64,000 nucleotides of DNA from Erythrobacter sp. (GCA_009993635.1 JAACTC010000009.1:360456-424455), one strand, 5' to 3'. Counted from the stretch's first letter, positions 1 through 8,776 are shown. The notes: generated by a model from the sequence alone, not told the origin. Program-made: numbers and translations.

Positions 1-359
1 ATGACGGCACGATGGTGAACGTCACGCTCTGCTTCTCTGCCAACCAGGCGTTGCTGGCGGCGAAGGCTGGCGCGACCTTCGTCTCGCCCTTCGTCGGCCG
101 ACACGACGATAATGGCTTCGACGGGATGCAGCTGATCAGCGATATCCGGCTGATCTACGACAATTACGATTTCGAGACCGAGATCCTCGTCGCCAGCGTG
201 CGCCATGCGACCCATGTGCTCGAAGCCGCGAAGATCGGTGCCGACGTGATGACTGCGCCGCCCAAGGTGATCCGCGGCCTCGTGAATCATGTGCTGACCG
301 ATAAGGGCATCGAAGGCTTCCTGAAGGACTGGGACTCGTCCGGCCAGAGCATTCTCTAA
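1..359 (+). CDS. fsa: Transaldolase / fructose-6-phosphate aldolase, 3' part
   Basis: This is the C-terminal 118 or so residues of a small (about 215-residue) transaldolase of the TalC/FSA family. The frame is open to the window edge, so the start lies upstream. The segment [20 protein letters not shown] is the family signature around a TIM-barrel strand. SPFVGRHDD and [13 protein letters not shown] are the later conserved strands. The enzyme is cytosolic and makes or breaks C-C bonds with dihydroxyacetone units in sugar-phosphate metabolism. True transaldolase and F6P aldolase activities cannot be separated from this fragment. It ends 12 bases before cobT and may share its transcript. Confidence 0.9.
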   Translation, partial: DGTMVNVTLCFSANQALLAAKAGATFVSPFVGRHDDNGFDGMQLISDIRLIYDNYDFETEILVASVRHATHVLEAAKIGADVMTAPPKVIRGLVNHVLTDKGIEGFLKDWDSSGQSIL

Positions 360-371
360 GGCGGGCTTCAG

Positions 372-2195
372 TTGAGCGAAGAAACCCCTCTCGACCGTTT
401 CAAACGCGCTCTGACCGGCGGCGCGCGGGCCATCGCGCGCGAGCCCGAGGTGGAGGTCGCGTGGAGCGCGGACCGGCCCGGTGCGGCGGGCAAGAACTTC
501 CGCGTGCCGCTGCCCGGGCGTCAGCTGCCGCCCGAACAGGCGGCCGAGGCGCGCGGCTTTGCCGACAGTTTCGCGCTCAAGATTCGCCTGCACGACAACG
601 CGCTGCACGATGCGGGTGCGCCGGGCGATCCTGTGGCGCGCGCGGTGTACGACGCGGTCGAACAGGTGCGCTACGAGGCTTTGGGTGCGCAGGGCTTCGC
701 AGGCGTGGGCGAAAACCTCGCCGCCGCGACCGAGCTGCGCGCGGCCAGCGATCCGATCGCCCGCGCCACCGAAGCGCGCGACGTGCCACTCTCCACGGCC
801 GTATCGCTGATGATGCGCGAGGCGCTGACCGGCAAACCGATCCCCGAGCGCGCGAAGAAGGGCGTCGATCTGGTCCGCAAATTCGTGGACGAGCGCACCG
901 GTGGCGATTTCTCGGCGCTGGCGGACAAGCTCGACGACCAGAAGGCGTTTCAGGAATTGTCCATCGAGATGCTGCGCCAGCTCGACCTGATCGAGGGCGT
1001 GGATAGCTCGCCCGAGGATTCGGAGGACGAGGGCGACGAGGACGAAGGCGAATCGCCCGAAGACGATACCGACGAGGAAGATGCGGGCGACCAGTCGCCC
1101 CAGCAGAGCCCCGAGGCCGCCTCCGAGATGACCGAAGGCGACGCCGACGACGATGGCGAGGGCGAGCTGTCCGAAGAGGAGGGCGACAGCGACGATGCGG
1201 GTGAGGACGGCGAAGAGGGCATGATGCCCGTGCGCCCCAACCGCCACTGGACCGACATTCCAGACGATTTCGACTACCAGATCTATTCCAAGAAGTTCGA
1301 CGAGGAAATCGCCGCGACCGAGCTGTGCGATGCTGACGAGCTCGACCGGTTGCGCGCCTATCTCGACAGCCAGTTGACCGGTTTGCAGCACGTCGTCACC
1401 CGGCTCGCCAACCGGCTCCAGCGCCGTCTGATGGCGCAGCAGAGCCGTAGCTGGGATTTCGACCAGGAAGAGGGGATGCTCGATGCCGCGCGGCTGGCTC
1501 GCGTGGTCGTCAGCCCCGGTCATTCGCTGAGCTACAAGCGCGAGCGGGAGACCGAGTTCAAGGACACGGTCGTCACCCTGCTGATCGACAATTCGGGCTC
1601 GATGCGCGGGCGACCGATCTCGATCGCCGCGATCAGCGCGGACATCATCGCGCGCACGCTTGAGCGGTGCGGGGTGAAGACCGAGATCCTCGGCTTCACC
1701 ACCCGGGCATGGAAGGGCGGGCACACGCGCGAGAAATGGCTCGCTGATGGCAAGCCGCAGCAGCCCGGCCGCCTCAACGACCTGCGCCACATCGTCTACA
1801 AGCAGGCCGACGAGCCATGGCGCCGCGCGCGCCGGAACCTCGGCCTGATGATGCGCGAAGGCCTGCTGAAAGAGAACATCGACGGCGAGGCGCTGATGTG
1901 GGCGCACACCCGCCTGCTCGCCCGACCCGAAGACCGCCGCATCCTGATGGTCATCTCCGACGGCGCGCCGGTGGATGACTCGACGCTATCGGTGAACCGC
2001 GCAGGCTACCTCGAAGCGCACCTGCGCAAGGTGATCGAGTGGATCGAGAAGGCCTCGCCAGTCCAGCTGGTCGCCATCGGTATCGGCCACGATGTAACCC
2101 GCTACTACAAGCGCGCGGTGACGATCATGGATGTCGAGCAACTGGGCGGCACGATGATCGGCCAGATGGCGGACCTGTTCGAGGTGGATGGGTAG
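372..2195 (+). CDS. cobT: Cobaltochelatase subunit CobT
   Basis: This 607-residue protein matches CobT, which with CobS (AAA+ ATPase) and CobN inserts Co2+ into hydrogenobyrinate a,c-diamide in the aerobic B12 pathway. The N-terminal half is the CobT domain. Residues about 210-285 are an extremely acidic Asp/Glu linker. The C-terminal third is a von Willebrand A domain with the metal-site motif DNSGS near residue 406. The start is TTG at 372; it gives the usual CobT N terminus. cobS and cobN are not in the window. Its stop is followed directly by the next start codon, so the small downstream gene is probably co-translated. Confidence 0.93.
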   Translation: MSEETPLDRFKRALTGGARAIAREPEVEVAWSADRPGAAGKNFRVPLPGRQLPPEQAAEARGFADSFALKIRLHDNALHDAGAPGDPVARAVYDAVEQVRYEALGAQGFAGVGENLAAATELRAASDPIARATEARDVPLSTAVSLMMREALTGKPIPERAKKGVDLVRKFVDERTGGDFSALADKLDDQKAFQELSIEMLRQLDLIEGVDSSPEDSEDEGDEDEGESPEDDTDEEDAGDQSPQQSPEAASEMTEGDADDDGEGELSEEEGDSDDAGEDGEEGMMPVRPNRHWTDIPDDFDYQIYSKKFDEEIAATELCDADELDRLRAYLDSQLTGLQHVVTRLANRLQRRLMAQQSRSWDFDQEEGMLDAARLARVVVSPGHSLSYKRERETEFKDTVVTLLIDNSGSMRGRPISIAAISADIIARTLERCGVKTEILGFTTRAWKGGHTREKWLADGKPQQPGRLNDLRHIVYKQADEPWRRARRNLGLMMREGLLKENIDGEALMWAHTRLLARPEDRRILMVISDGAPVDDSTLSVNRAGYLEAHLRKVIEWIEKASPVQLVAIGIGHDVTRYYKRAVTIMDVEQLGGTMIGQMADLFEVDG

Positions 2196-2471
2196 GTGGA
2201 CGGCCCGACCTTCAGTGCTGGTTTGATCACGATGGGGACCGGTGCATCGGCTTATTTCTGGCCGCACAAGAAGTATTTCGAGTCCGAAGACAACCGACAG
2301 AGGCGGCTGGCCGAATTGCGAGAGGGCGCGCCGGAGAGCTACTTCGAAGAAAGACGCGCGCTTGAAGCCTATCCACCCCTTGGCAATCAGTCGAACCGCA
2401 CGATCCGCCTGATGGGACGGATTGCCTTCATGGTTGGTCTCTGCGCTTTAGTGTGGTCGGTCGTTGGCTGA
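2196..2471 (+). CDS. Small protein with C-terminal membrane helix
   Basis: A 91-residue protein of unknown function. The GTG at 2196 directly follows the cobT stop codon, which suggests translational coupling; an in-frame ATG at 2232 is an alternative start. The middle is charged (about residues 25-55, many Glu and Arg). A single hydrophobic segment lies near the C terminus (about residues 72-90), so it is probably a tail-anchored or single-pass membrane protein. I recognise no domain. The position suggests a link to cobT only through expression. Confidence 0.5.
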   Translation: MDGPTFSAGLITMGTGASAYFWPHKKYFESEDNRQRRLAELREGAPESYFEERRALEAYPPLGNQSNRTIRLMGRIAFMVGLCALVWSVVG

Positions 2472-2517
2472 CGGTGATCTGACCCCGAATAATCTCACGC
2501 TCGGCCTGCTCGCCCAG

Positions 2518-2532
2518 TCACACAAAGTGTGA
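2518..2532. promoter_or_regulatory. Probable ParD autoregulatory operator
   Basis: The perfect inverted repeat TCACAC-AAA-GTGTGA ends 13 bases before the parD ATG. A TATATG -10-like element follows directly at 2533-2538. ParD-type ribbon-helix-helix antitoxins repress their own operons at such palindromes, so this is the likely operator. Binding is inferred. Confidence 0.5.
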
Positions 2533-2545
2533 TATATGCATACGC

Positions 2546-2836
2546 ATGAGCAAGCTCGAACGCATCACCGTTACCATGCCCGCCGAAATGGCCGCGCGCC
2601 TGCGCGCCGCCGTCGAGCGCGGCGAATACGCCACCACCAGCGAAGTCGTCCGCGAGGCGCTGCGCGACTGGGGCGAATATCAAGAGCGGCGCGCCGAAGC
2701 GGTCGAACGTCTGCGCCAGATGGTGGAGGCGGCCGACGCGGGTCCGTCCTACCCCGCGGAAGAAGTGTTCGCCGAAATTCGACAGCTGGTCGCAGAGCGG
2801 GTCGCGACATACCGGGCTGAAGATAACGCGGTATGA
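2546..2836 (+). CDS. parD: ParD-type antitoxin (ribbon-helix-helix)
   Basis: A 96-residue antitoxin of the ParD/CopG class. Residues about 4-45 (ITVTMPAEMAARLRAAVE then TTSEVVREALRDW) are the ribbon-helix-helix DNA-binding dimer. The Glu/Arg-rich C terminus is the part expected to wrap the toxin. It overlaps the toxin start by four bases (ATGA), the usual layout of type II modules. No Shine-Dalgarno sequence precedes the ATG, and the -10-like TATATG sits so close that the mRNA may be leaderless. It should neutralise ParE and repress its own promoter. Confidence 0.9.
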   Translation: MSKLERITVTMPAEMAARLRAAVERGEYATTSEVVREALRDWGEYQERRAEAVERLRQMVEAADAGPSYPAEEVFAEIRQLVAERVATYRAEDNAV

Positions 2837-3126
2837 TCGAGATCAAGCAGCAGGCGCTCGACGACCTGCGCGAGATTGCCGACCATATCGCCCGCGACAG
2901 TCCTGATCGCGCCGAAAGCTTCGTCGCGGGAATGCTCGATCGTATTGTGTGGGTAGGCGAGAATCCGCGTCTTTATCCGGTTCGCCTGCAATGGAAGACT
3001 GGGCTGCGGAGCGCAAATTACGGTCGCTACCGAATTCTGTATCGATCAAACGAGGACGACGTCGTGTTTTTGCGGATCGTCCACACATCGCGGGATATTG
3101 CGGCCATAATAGAAGAAACGGAATGA
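2833..3126 (+). CDS. parE: ParE/RelE-family toxin
   Basis: A 97-residue toxin of the RelE/ParE superfamily. Its order is typical: an N-terminal helix pair (QALDDLREIADHIARDSPDRA), then ENPRLYP, YGRYRILYR and a final strand plus helix (VFLRIVHTSRD). The match and its ParD partner favour ParE, which poisons DNA gyrase, but the family also contains mRNA interferases. The four-base overlap with parD keeps toxin synthesis coupled to antitoxin. The module sits among housekeeping genes with no mobile-element genes nearby. Confidence 0.88.
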   Translation: MIEIKQQALDDLREIADHIARDSPDRAESFVAGMLDRIVWVGENPRLYPVRLQWKTGLRSANYGRYRILYRSNEDDVVFLRIVHTSRDIAAIIEETE

Positions 3127-3164
3127 TCGCGCCCGCGATGATCGGAATCAAGTATCGTCCTAAG

Positions 3165-3836
3165 TCACACCACCATGCAAAACGGCGCTGACGGCAGGAC
3201 CGCCTCTATCGCCGCCGCTCCCGCAACCAGCTCCGGCACTTCGTCCTTCCGCCCATCTAGCACCGCCGCCCTGAACCGCTCCCACGGGAACCAGATGCCG
3301 GGATCGCTGCGGCGTGCAGGATCGAGCATCGCGTGGCTGACCACGTGGCGCAGGTTGGGATATTTGGCCCAGGCGTAGAGGACGATTTGCGCGGTGGCCT
3401 CCACCTGCCAGTCGGAGAAGGCGTCCGAGCGGATCTGCCGGTTCACCACTTCGACACCGAGCGACCAGTGGTTGATCCGGCCGCGCCCATCCCACAGCAT
3501 CGGGTGGCAGCAAGCATTGCGCACGTGCCAGGCCGCGCGTGCCTCGTGACAGGTGGCCCACACGAACTGCCCATGCTGCGGCTCGTCCTCGTCGGGCACC
3601 AGCCAGTGGAAGCTCGCGCGCCGGTCGAAGATCACGCTTGCCGCGCCCGCTGAGCTGCCGCCCGCCGTCGCGTGGATCACGATGGCGCGCACGCCGAGAA
3701 TCGCGTCGTAGATCCGCGCACTCGACGCTTTCAGCGCAGCATCGCGGATGCCGGGCCACCAGCGTTCCACCAGCGGGGCGAAGGCGGGCCGCGCAGCGGG
3801 GTCGAGATCGAAATGATAGGTGGTGGGGTCGCCCAT
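3165..3836 (-). CDS. N-acetylmuramoyl-L-alanine amidase (Amidase_2)
   Basis: A 223-residue zinc amidase of the AmpD/PGRP fold, which cuts the bond between MurNAc and L-Ala of peptidoglycan. The expected zinc ligands are visible: His55 in VIHATAGG, His168 in VVSHAML and Asp178 in RRSDPG. I chose the ATG at 3836 (MGDPTTYHF); a longer frame to 3938 adds an Arg-rich leader that looks non-coding. There is no clear signal peptide, so it could be a cytosolic recycling enzyme or leave by an unrecognised route. It converges with parE and diverges from the nitroreductase. Confidence 0.85.
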   Translation of the reverse strand: MGDPTTYHFDLDPAARPAFAPLVERWWPGIRDAALKASSARIYDAILGVRAIVIHATAGGSSAGAASVIFDRRASFHWLVPDEDEPQHGQFVWATCHEARAAWHVRNACCHPMLWDGRGRINHWSLGVEVVNRQIRSDAFSDWQVEATAQIVLYAWAKYPNLRHVVSHAMLDPARRSDPGIWFPWERFRAAVLDGRKDEVPELVAGAAAIEAVLPSAPFCMVV

Positions 3837-3955
3837 GTGGTCCTCGCTGAAGGGTCGCAGGGCGAATCCAGCTAGAGCGCGTTTTGCGAGTAGGACAGCA
3901 CGAAATGCGCTTCGCCGGGTTGGCGCGGGGCGGGTCACCGGCTAGCCCCGCAGGC

Positions 3956-4633
3956 ATGAGCGATACTCCCATGTCCGTCAGCCAAGCCGTCACCTCGCGC
4001 CGTTCGGTGCGCGAATTTCTCGATACCCCCGTGCCGCTGGAGACCATCCGTCGTGTCGTGGACACCGCGCGCTGGGCGCCCTCGGGCTGCAATTACCAGC
4101 CGTGGGAAGCGACCATCCTGACCGGCGAGCCGCTGGCGCAACTGCGCGAAACGCTCCGCAGCTCGGAGATGAAGCAGCCCGATTACGACTGGGACGCGCC
4201 CAAGCAGGAGGATCGCTACAAGCAGCGCCTCTACGACCTTTCCGCAAGTATGTTCGAATCGCTCGGCGTTGCGCGCGAGGACAAGGCGGGGCGCGCGGCG
4301 GCAATGGGGCGCAACGTGGTCAGCTTCGGCGCGCCCGTCCTTCTCCTGTGCTATTTCCCGCGGCTGATGAAAGAGGCGCAGTGGTCCGACACAGGGATGT
4401 GGCTCCAGACGATCATGCTGCTGCTGCGCGAGGAGGGGCTCGATTCCTGCCCGCAGGAATTCATGGCCTACTACGCCGATCCGATCATGGAGCATATCGG
4501 GGTGAGCACCGAGACGCACCGCTTCTTCTGCGGCATGGGCATCGGCTATCGCGATCCGGACGCACCGGTGAACAGCTTCGATCGCAACCGCGTGCCGCTG
4601 GAGGATCACGTGCGGTTCGACGGGTGGGACTGA
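3956..4633 (+). CDS. Nitroreductase family FMN enzyme
   Basis: A 225-residue FMN-dependent nitroreductase-family oxidoreductase. The family start SVSQAVTSRRSVREFLD carries the Arg residues that bind FMN phosphate. The ARWAPSGCNYQPWEATI segment and the C-terminal GIGYRDPDAPVNSFDRNR stretch are also typical. It probably uses NAD(P)H on nitroaromatics, quinones or enones; the physiological substrate cannot be read from sequence. I chose ATG 3956 (MSDTPMSVSQ); the frame extends upstream without homology. A hairpin with 7-bp arms (4640-4664) after the stop may be a weak terminator. Confidence 0.88.
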   Translation: MSDTPMSVSQAVTSRRSVREFLDTPVPLETIRRVVDTARWAPSGCNYQPWEATILTGEPLAQLRETLRSSEMKQPDYDWDAPKQEDRYKQRLYDLSASMFESLGVAREDKAGRAAAMGRNVVSFGAPVLLLCYFPRLMKEAQWSDTGMWLQTIMLLLREEGLDSCPQEFMAYYADPIMEHIGVSTETHRFFCGMGIGYRDPDAPVNSFDRNRVPLEDHVRFDGWD

Positions 4634-4692
4634 ATTAATCGCGGAACCCTCGGCGGCTTCCGCGCGCTACTGCTCCAAAAGAAGGAGCTGAC

Positions 4693-5127
4693 ATGCGAAA
4701 GATGCACTGGGCGACCGTTTCGATGGCGGCACTGCTGCTGGCAGGGTGCAATGGGCAGGACCCAGCGTCTGCCGATACCGAGGCGAGCGGCGACACGGTC
4801 GGCGAACAGATGGCGACTGCCGATGCCCCTTTGACCCCCGCCCCTGGCGAGAGCGATGCGACATCGTCTCCGGACAGCGAATACGCCAACAGTCGCCCGC
4901 CGCTCGACAATAGCGGGGCCGAAGCGACGCCGGGCTCCTGCCTTGCGGAACTGGGGCGTGAGAAGGCGGAAACGCTGTCGCAGCACTGCTACGAAATGTC
5001 GCCCGCCACGCGGCCTGTCTGCAACATTCAGAATTCGTGCGAGCAGATCCGTAGCGAGCTGAAGCGCGGCTGCGAATTCGGCGATACCTCGGAAAACCCG
5101 GACTACTGCAACGCAGTGGTCGACTGA
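4693..5127 (+). CDS. Putative lipoprotein
   Basis: A 144-residue predicted lipoprotein. The N terminus is a lipoprotein signal ending in LLLAGC, with the lipidated Cys at residue 19. A low-complexity Ala/Asp/Ser/Pro linker follows (about 22-75). The C-terminal half holds six cysteines, which would form disulfides in the periplasm. The sequence AAAAGAAGGAGCTGAC puts a good Shine-Dalgarno sequence before the ATG. I recognise no domain. It converges on the next gene with only four bases between stops. Confidence 0.7.
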   Translation: MRKMHWATVSMAALLLAGCNGQDPASADTEASGDTVGEQMATADAPLTPAPGESDATSSPDSEYANSRPPLDNSGAEATPGSCLAELGREKAETLSQHCYEMSPATRPVCNIQNSCEQIRSELKRGCEFGDTSENPDYCNAVVD

Positions 5128-5131
5128 GCGG

Positions 5132-5719
5132 CTAGCTGCGCTCGTCCTTCGGGATGCGCCGGACGATATCGGGATCACGCCAGATCATCGCGCCCATGAT
5201 GACGAACCACCCGAGCTTGCCGAGTGCCAGGCCGCGTTCGTAGAGCCCATCCCACGCGGTTGGCACGAGAAACAGGAAGGGAGCGGCTATCGCCCACAGC
5301 GCGCCGCCAACATACAGCGCGATGCCGAGCCGCCGGTCGAGCTCGTAGAACTGGCCTGCGGTCAGCAGTACCGTCAGCGGGAAGGCGACGCCCATCAGGT
5401 AGACCAGCTTGTAGTGGATCTGCGTCCCCTCGCCGGTCGAATAGGCCTCGTACGCCGCGATCAGCGTGTAATCGAGCGCCAGCACGACCAGCAGCACCGT
5501 GCCTATCCGCCAGTCCCAGCGGGACACCCGCCAGCGGATCAATCCCACCGTCACCGCCAGCACGCCGACGACGAAGGCGTAGATGCCGAGGTCGGAGAGA
5601 ATGTCCCACTCGCCCGCAGCCAGATTGCTGATCGTATCGCTTGCGATACCGATCCGGTCCGACAGTGCTGCCCCCAGCAGGTCGCACGCAACCGCGATCG
5701 CGCAGCCCGCGATGGCCAC
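5132..5719 (-). CDS. DUF998-like integral membrane protein
   Basis: A 195-residue membrane protein with about six hydrophobic helices and short charged loops. The SDTISNLAAGEW segment after the first helix and the evenly spaced helices resemble the DUF998 family of uncharacterised membrane proteins. The only usable start is GTG at 5719, and the frame is open upstream without another ATG, GTG or TTG. The molecular role is unknown. It diverges from cysS across about 100 bases that must hold both promoters. Confidence 0.6.
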   Translation of the reverse strand: MAIAGCAIAVACDLLGAALSDRIGIASDTISNLAAGEWDILSDLGIYAFVVGVLAVTVGLIRWRVSRWDWRIGTVLLVVLALDYTLIAAYEAYSTGEGTQIHYKLVYLMGVAFPLTVLLTAGQFYELDRRLGIALYVGGALWAIAAPFLFLVPTAWDGLYERGLALGKLGWFVIMGAMIWRDPDIVRRIPKDERS

Positions 5720-5817
5720 GCCGCCCAGCGTGCGTGAGAGGGTGTCGGTGCCTGAATCCTTGCTGATATGATCGCTCCCTGTTGCACAGCCCGGTCGCTT
5801 GGCGCATTTGCGCGCCC

Positions 5818-7323
5818 ATGACCGATGCGCCGCAACTCAAGCTGTTCAACAGCCTCAACCGCCAGCTCGAACCCTTCGTTCCGATCCACGAGGGCGAGGC
5901 GCGCGTTTATACCTGCGGGCCGACGGTCTATAACTACCCGCATATCGGCAATATGCGCGCCTATGTGTTCGCCGATGTGCTGGGGCGCACGCTCAGCTGG
6001 ACGGGCCATAAGCTCACCCACATCATCAACATCACCGATGTCGGCCACCTGACCGACGATGCCGATGCGGGCGAGGACAAGCTTGAGAAGATGGCTGCCA
6101 CGCAAAAGCAGTCGATCTGGGACATAGCCGAGCACTACACGCAGGCGTTCAAGGCCGACGTAAAGGCGCTCAACATCCGCGAGCCCGCCGAGTGGTCGGT
6201 CGCGACCGATTACATCGACGCAATGATCGACTTCGCCAAGCAGATCGCGCCGGAGCACTGCTACCAGTTGGAGAGCGGCCTCTACTTCGATGTCTCGACG
6301 GTCGAGGATTACGGGCGGCTGGCGCGTGCGGTGACTGAAGAGGGCGAAGGCCGGATCGACACGGTAGAGGGCAAGCGCAACGCCGCCGACTTCGCGATCT
6401 GGCGCACCACGCCCGCAGGCGAGACGCGCCAGATGGAGTGGGATTCGCCATGGGGCCGCGGCGCGCCCGGCTGGCACCTCGAATGCTCGGTGATGGGCGG
6501 CAAGCTGCTCGGCTTCCCGTTCGACATCCACACCGGCGGGATCGACCACCGCGAAATTCACCACCCCAACGAGATCGCGCAGAACCAGGCCTACTGCGGT
6601 TGCGGCGGGCTGGATGACGCGACGCATTCCGGGGCGCGATACTGGATGCACAACAACTTCCTCGTCGATCGGACGGGGAAGATGTCGAAAAGCTCGGGCG
6701 AATTCCTGCGGCTGCAATTGCTGATCGACAAGGGCTACCACCCGCTCGCGTATCGGATGATGTGCCTGCAGGCGCACTATCGCAGCGAGCTGGAGTTTTC
6801 GTGGGATGGCCTCGGCGCCGCGCTGACGCGGTTGAAGCGTATGGTGATGGGGATCCGGCAGGCGACGAGCGCGGCGTACAATCAGGCACCGAACGTTACC
6901 GCCCCGAATTGGCCGGACGATCGGGTCGACGCGCTGCGCGAGGCAATCGACAACCCCAAATTGGCCGCTCTGGTCGATAAGTTCGTCGCCGCGCTGGCCG
7001 ACGATCTCAACACCTCGGTGGCGCTGACCGTCCTCGAAGAAGTGCTGGCGACGAAGAAGGTGCCGATCGACCAGAAGGCGATCCTCGCGCGCGCAATGAT
7101 GTGGCCGCTCGGCCTCGAGCCTCTCCCACGCGAGGACTTTCGCATCCGCCCGAAGGATGCCGTCATCACCGAAGACGAGATCGAACAGGCCCTCGCCGAC
7201 CGCAAGGCCGCCCGCGCTGAGAAGGACTTCGCCAAATCCGACGCCATCCGCGACGATCTCGCCGCCAAGGGTGTCGAGGTCATGGACGGCGACCCACTCG
7301 GCTGGGAATGGAAGCTCGGCTGA
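5818..7323 (+). CDS. cysS: Cysteine--tRNA ligase
   Basis: A 501-residue class I aminoacyl-tRNA synthetase that charges tRNA-Cys. The HIGH motif appears as HIGN at residues 42-45, and KMSKS lies at about 288-292. The zinc site uses Cys33 (YTCGP), the Cys in WHLECSVMGG and the His pair of GGIDHREIHHPNE. The C-terminal anticodon-binding region follows. I chose ATG 5818 (MTDAPQLKLF), which matches the family start. A perfect palindrome begins five bases after the stop and may act as its terminator, although no T-tract follows. Confidence 0.97.
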   Translation: MTDAPQLKLFNSLNRQLEPFVPIHEGEARVYTCGPTVYNYPHIGNMRAYVFADVLGRTLSWTGHKLTHIINITDVGHLTDDADAGEDKLEKMAATQKQSIWDIAEHYTQAFKADVKALNIREPAEWSVATDYIDAMIDFAKQIAPEHCYQLESGLYFDVSTVEDYGRLARAVTEEGEGRIDTVEGKRNAADFAIWRTTPAGETRQMEWDSPWGRGAPGWHLECSVMGGKLLGFPFDIHTGGIDHREIHHPNEIAQNQAYCGCGGLDDATHSGARYWMHNNFLVDRTGKMSKSSGEFLRLQLLIDKGYHPLAYRMMCLQAHYRSELEFSWDGLGAALTRLKRMVMGIRQATSAAYNQAPNVTAPNWPDDRVDALREAIDNPKLAALVDKFVAALADDLNTSVALTVLEEVLATKKVPIDQKAILARAMMWPLGLEPLPREDFRIRPKDAVITEDEIEQALADRKAARAEKDFAKSDAIRDDLAAKGVEVMDGDPLGWEWKLG

Positions 7324-7328
7324 CAGTC

Positions 7329-7362
7329 CCCCTCCCGCTTGCGGGAGGGGTTAGGGGTGGGC
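7329..7362 (+). repeat. Left palindromic end of the DUF559 element
   Basis: The arms CCCCTCCCGC (7329-7338) and GCGGGAGGGG (7341-7350) form a perfect hairpin with a TT loop. TTAGGGGTGGGC follows to 7362. The reverse complement of the right copy matches in 31 of 34 positions by eye. Confidence 0.75.
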
Positions 7363-7368
7363 ACAAGT

Positions 7369-7761
7369 ATGCCCGTGCCGAACTGGACCGACCGCGACAC
7401 CGAGCGCGCCCGCGAATTGCGCAATGCCGCCACGCCCGCCGAACGCGCGCTGTGGAGGCATCTCGCAAGGTCCCAGCTCGGCGTGAGATTCAGCCGCCAG
7501 ATGCCGGTCGGGCCTTTCTTCGCCGATTTCCTGTGCCGCTCGCTTCGGCTGATCGTCGAGGTGGACGGCCATTCGCACGATGTGCAGCCGGAGCGAGACA
7601 CTGCCCGCGATGCGTATCTGCGAGGCGAAGGATATCGCGTTCTGCACTTTTCAAACGCCGATGTAATCGCCAACACAGAGGGCGTGATCGAAACCATCCG
7701 CACCGCGCTCCAAGAAGAGCCCACCCCCGGCCCCTCCCGCAAGCGGGAGGGGAGTGAATGA
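7369..7761 (+). CDS. DUF559 endonuclease-like protein
   Basis: A 130-residue DUF559 protein, a family related to very-short-patch-repair endonucleases with a PD-(D/E)XK-like core. The sequence shows the family order: RARELRNAATPAERALWRHL, GVRFSRQ, FFADF (Asp53), LIVEVDG (Glu64, Asp66) and YRVLHFSNADVI. Asp53 and Glu64 are the likely metal-binding residues. The start is ATG 7369, six bases after the left repeat. The last 13 or so residues (PTPGPSRKREGSE) are translated from the right palindromic repeat. Its stop overlaps the next start by four bases. Function is unknown in general; a DNA nuclease acting on the repeats is a hypothesis. Confidence 0.82.
   Translation: MPVPNWTDRDTERARELRNAATPAERALWRHLARSQLGVRFSRQMPVGPFFADFLCRSLRLIVEVDGHSHDVQPERDTARDAYLRGEGYRVLHFSNADVIANTEGVIETIRTALQEEPTPGPSRKREGSE
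7719..7752 (-). repeat. Right palindromic end of the DUF559 element
   Basis: GCCCACCCCCGG precedes a perfect palindrome with arms CCCCTCCCGC (7731-7740) and GCGGGAGGGG (7743-7752) and an AA loop. It is the inverted copy of 7329-7362. It lies inside the 3' end of the DUF559 gene. Confidence 0.75.
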
Positions 7762-8696
7762 CCACTGCCGTACTCTCCACCCTGATCCGCCCGCTGGTCG
7801 AGCCGCGCCTGCCCGACTGGGTCGAACCGTTGTGGTTCTCCAGCAAGGACGAGGCGCTCGAGCTGGCGCCGCGCGCGGAGATCGGCTGGTTCGATTTCAA
7901 CGAACCGTCGCCGATGTGCGAGGTCGTTTCCGCGGCCGAGAACCTCAAGTGGCTCAACTCGATCTATGCCGGGCTCGATTTCCTGCCGCTCGACCTGCTG
8001 GAAAAGCGCGGCACAGTCGTCACAAATGGGGCCGGGATCAACGCGCTGACCATCGCCGAATATGTCGTGATGCTGATGCTGACGCATGCCAAGGGCTACC
8101 GCGAGGTCGTGCGCGCGCAGGACCGGCACGAATGGTTGCAGGACAGCCCCGGCAAGCGCGAGCTGGCGGGCGAGCGGGTGCTGCTCCAGGGGCTCGGCGC
8201 GATCGGCAAGCTGGTGAAGACCCGGCTCGAGGCCTTCGACATGGAGGTGGTGCCGGTGCGTCGCTCGGGCGCGGATGGTGCGCTGGGGCCCGACGAGTGG
8301 CGCGGCAAGCTGGGCGAATTCGACTGGGTGATCCTCGCCGTGCCCTCCACGCCCGAAACGCACCACATGATCGGCGCGGACGAGCTTGCTGCGATGAAGA
8401 GCAACGCCGTGCTGGTGAACGTGTCGCGCGGCGACGTTGTGGACCAGCCGGCGCTGGTGGATGCACTGGAGGCCAAGCGCATCGAGGCCGCGCTGCTCGA
8501 CGTGACCGATCCCGAACCGCTGCCCGAGGATGATCCGCTGTGGAGCCTCGCCAACGCGCAGGTCACCATGCACCTGTCGGGCCGCGCACAGACCAGGATG
8601 TTCCAGCGCAGCGCCGACCGCTTTATCGAGAACCTGGGCAAGTGGCATGCGGGCGAGCCGGTCGAACCGCAGATGGACCTCTCGCTCGGGTACTGA
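7758..8696 (+). CDS. D-2-hydroxyacid dehydrogenase
   Basis: A 312-residue NAD-dependent dehydrogenase of the D-isomer-specific 2-hydroxyacid family. The Rossmann motif GLGAIG is at residues 145-150. The catalytic residues are visible: Arg224 (NVSRGDVVD), Glu253 (DPEPLP) and His272 (TMHLSG). It interconverts a 2-ketoacid and a D-2-hydroxyacid in the cytosol. The substrate is not clear, and the sequence shows no serine-biosynthesis ACT domain. The ATG overlaps the DUF559 stop (ATGA), so the two may be co-translated, which could be a consequence of an element landing just upstream. Confidence 0.9.
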   Translation: MTTAVLSTLIRPLVEPRLPDWVEPLWFSSKDEALELAPRAEIGWFDFNEPSPMCEVVSAAENLKWLNSIYAGLDFLPLDLLEKRGTVVTNGAGINALTIAEYVVMLMLTHAKGYREVVRAQDRHEWLQDSPGKRELAGERVLLQGLGAIGKLVKTRLEAFDMEVVPVRRSGADGALGPDEWRGKLGEFDWVILAVPSTPETHHMIGADELAAMKSNAVLVNVSRGDVVDQPALVDALEAKRIEAALLDVTDPEPLPEDDPLWSLANAQVTMHLSGRAQTRMFQRSADRFIENLGKWHAGEPVEPQMDLSLGY

Positions 8697-8776
8697 GAGC
8701 CAGTCGCCATCCGCGCCCGCCTGACACACCTGACACAGTGTCCAGGGGCCAAATACCCGCGCGCGTTCCGGGCCGC

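Larger units (their letters stand above)
7329..7752 (+). mobile_element. Candidate DUF559 element bounded by inverted repeats
   Basis: The DUF559 gene is enclosed by two inverted copies of a 34-bp repeat at 7329-7362 and 7719-7752. The outer 22 bases of each copy are themselves a perfect palindrome. Two 95-bp segments at 12674-12768 and 41961-42055 have the same end structure but no gene. This looks like an autonomous element with gene-less derivatives, comparable to RAYT transposases with REP sequences. No transposase is present, target duplications are not evident, and mobility is inferred. Confidence 0.4.

Noticed and set aside
4640..4664. Terminator after the nitroreductase gene
   Set aside because: Arms CGCGGAA/TTCCGCG pair, but the 11-base loop and missing T-tract make it too weak to list as a feature.
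6882..8729. Open frame of 615 codons opposite cysS, DUF559 and the dehydrogenase
   Set aside because: It crosses three supported genes and shows only antisense composition.
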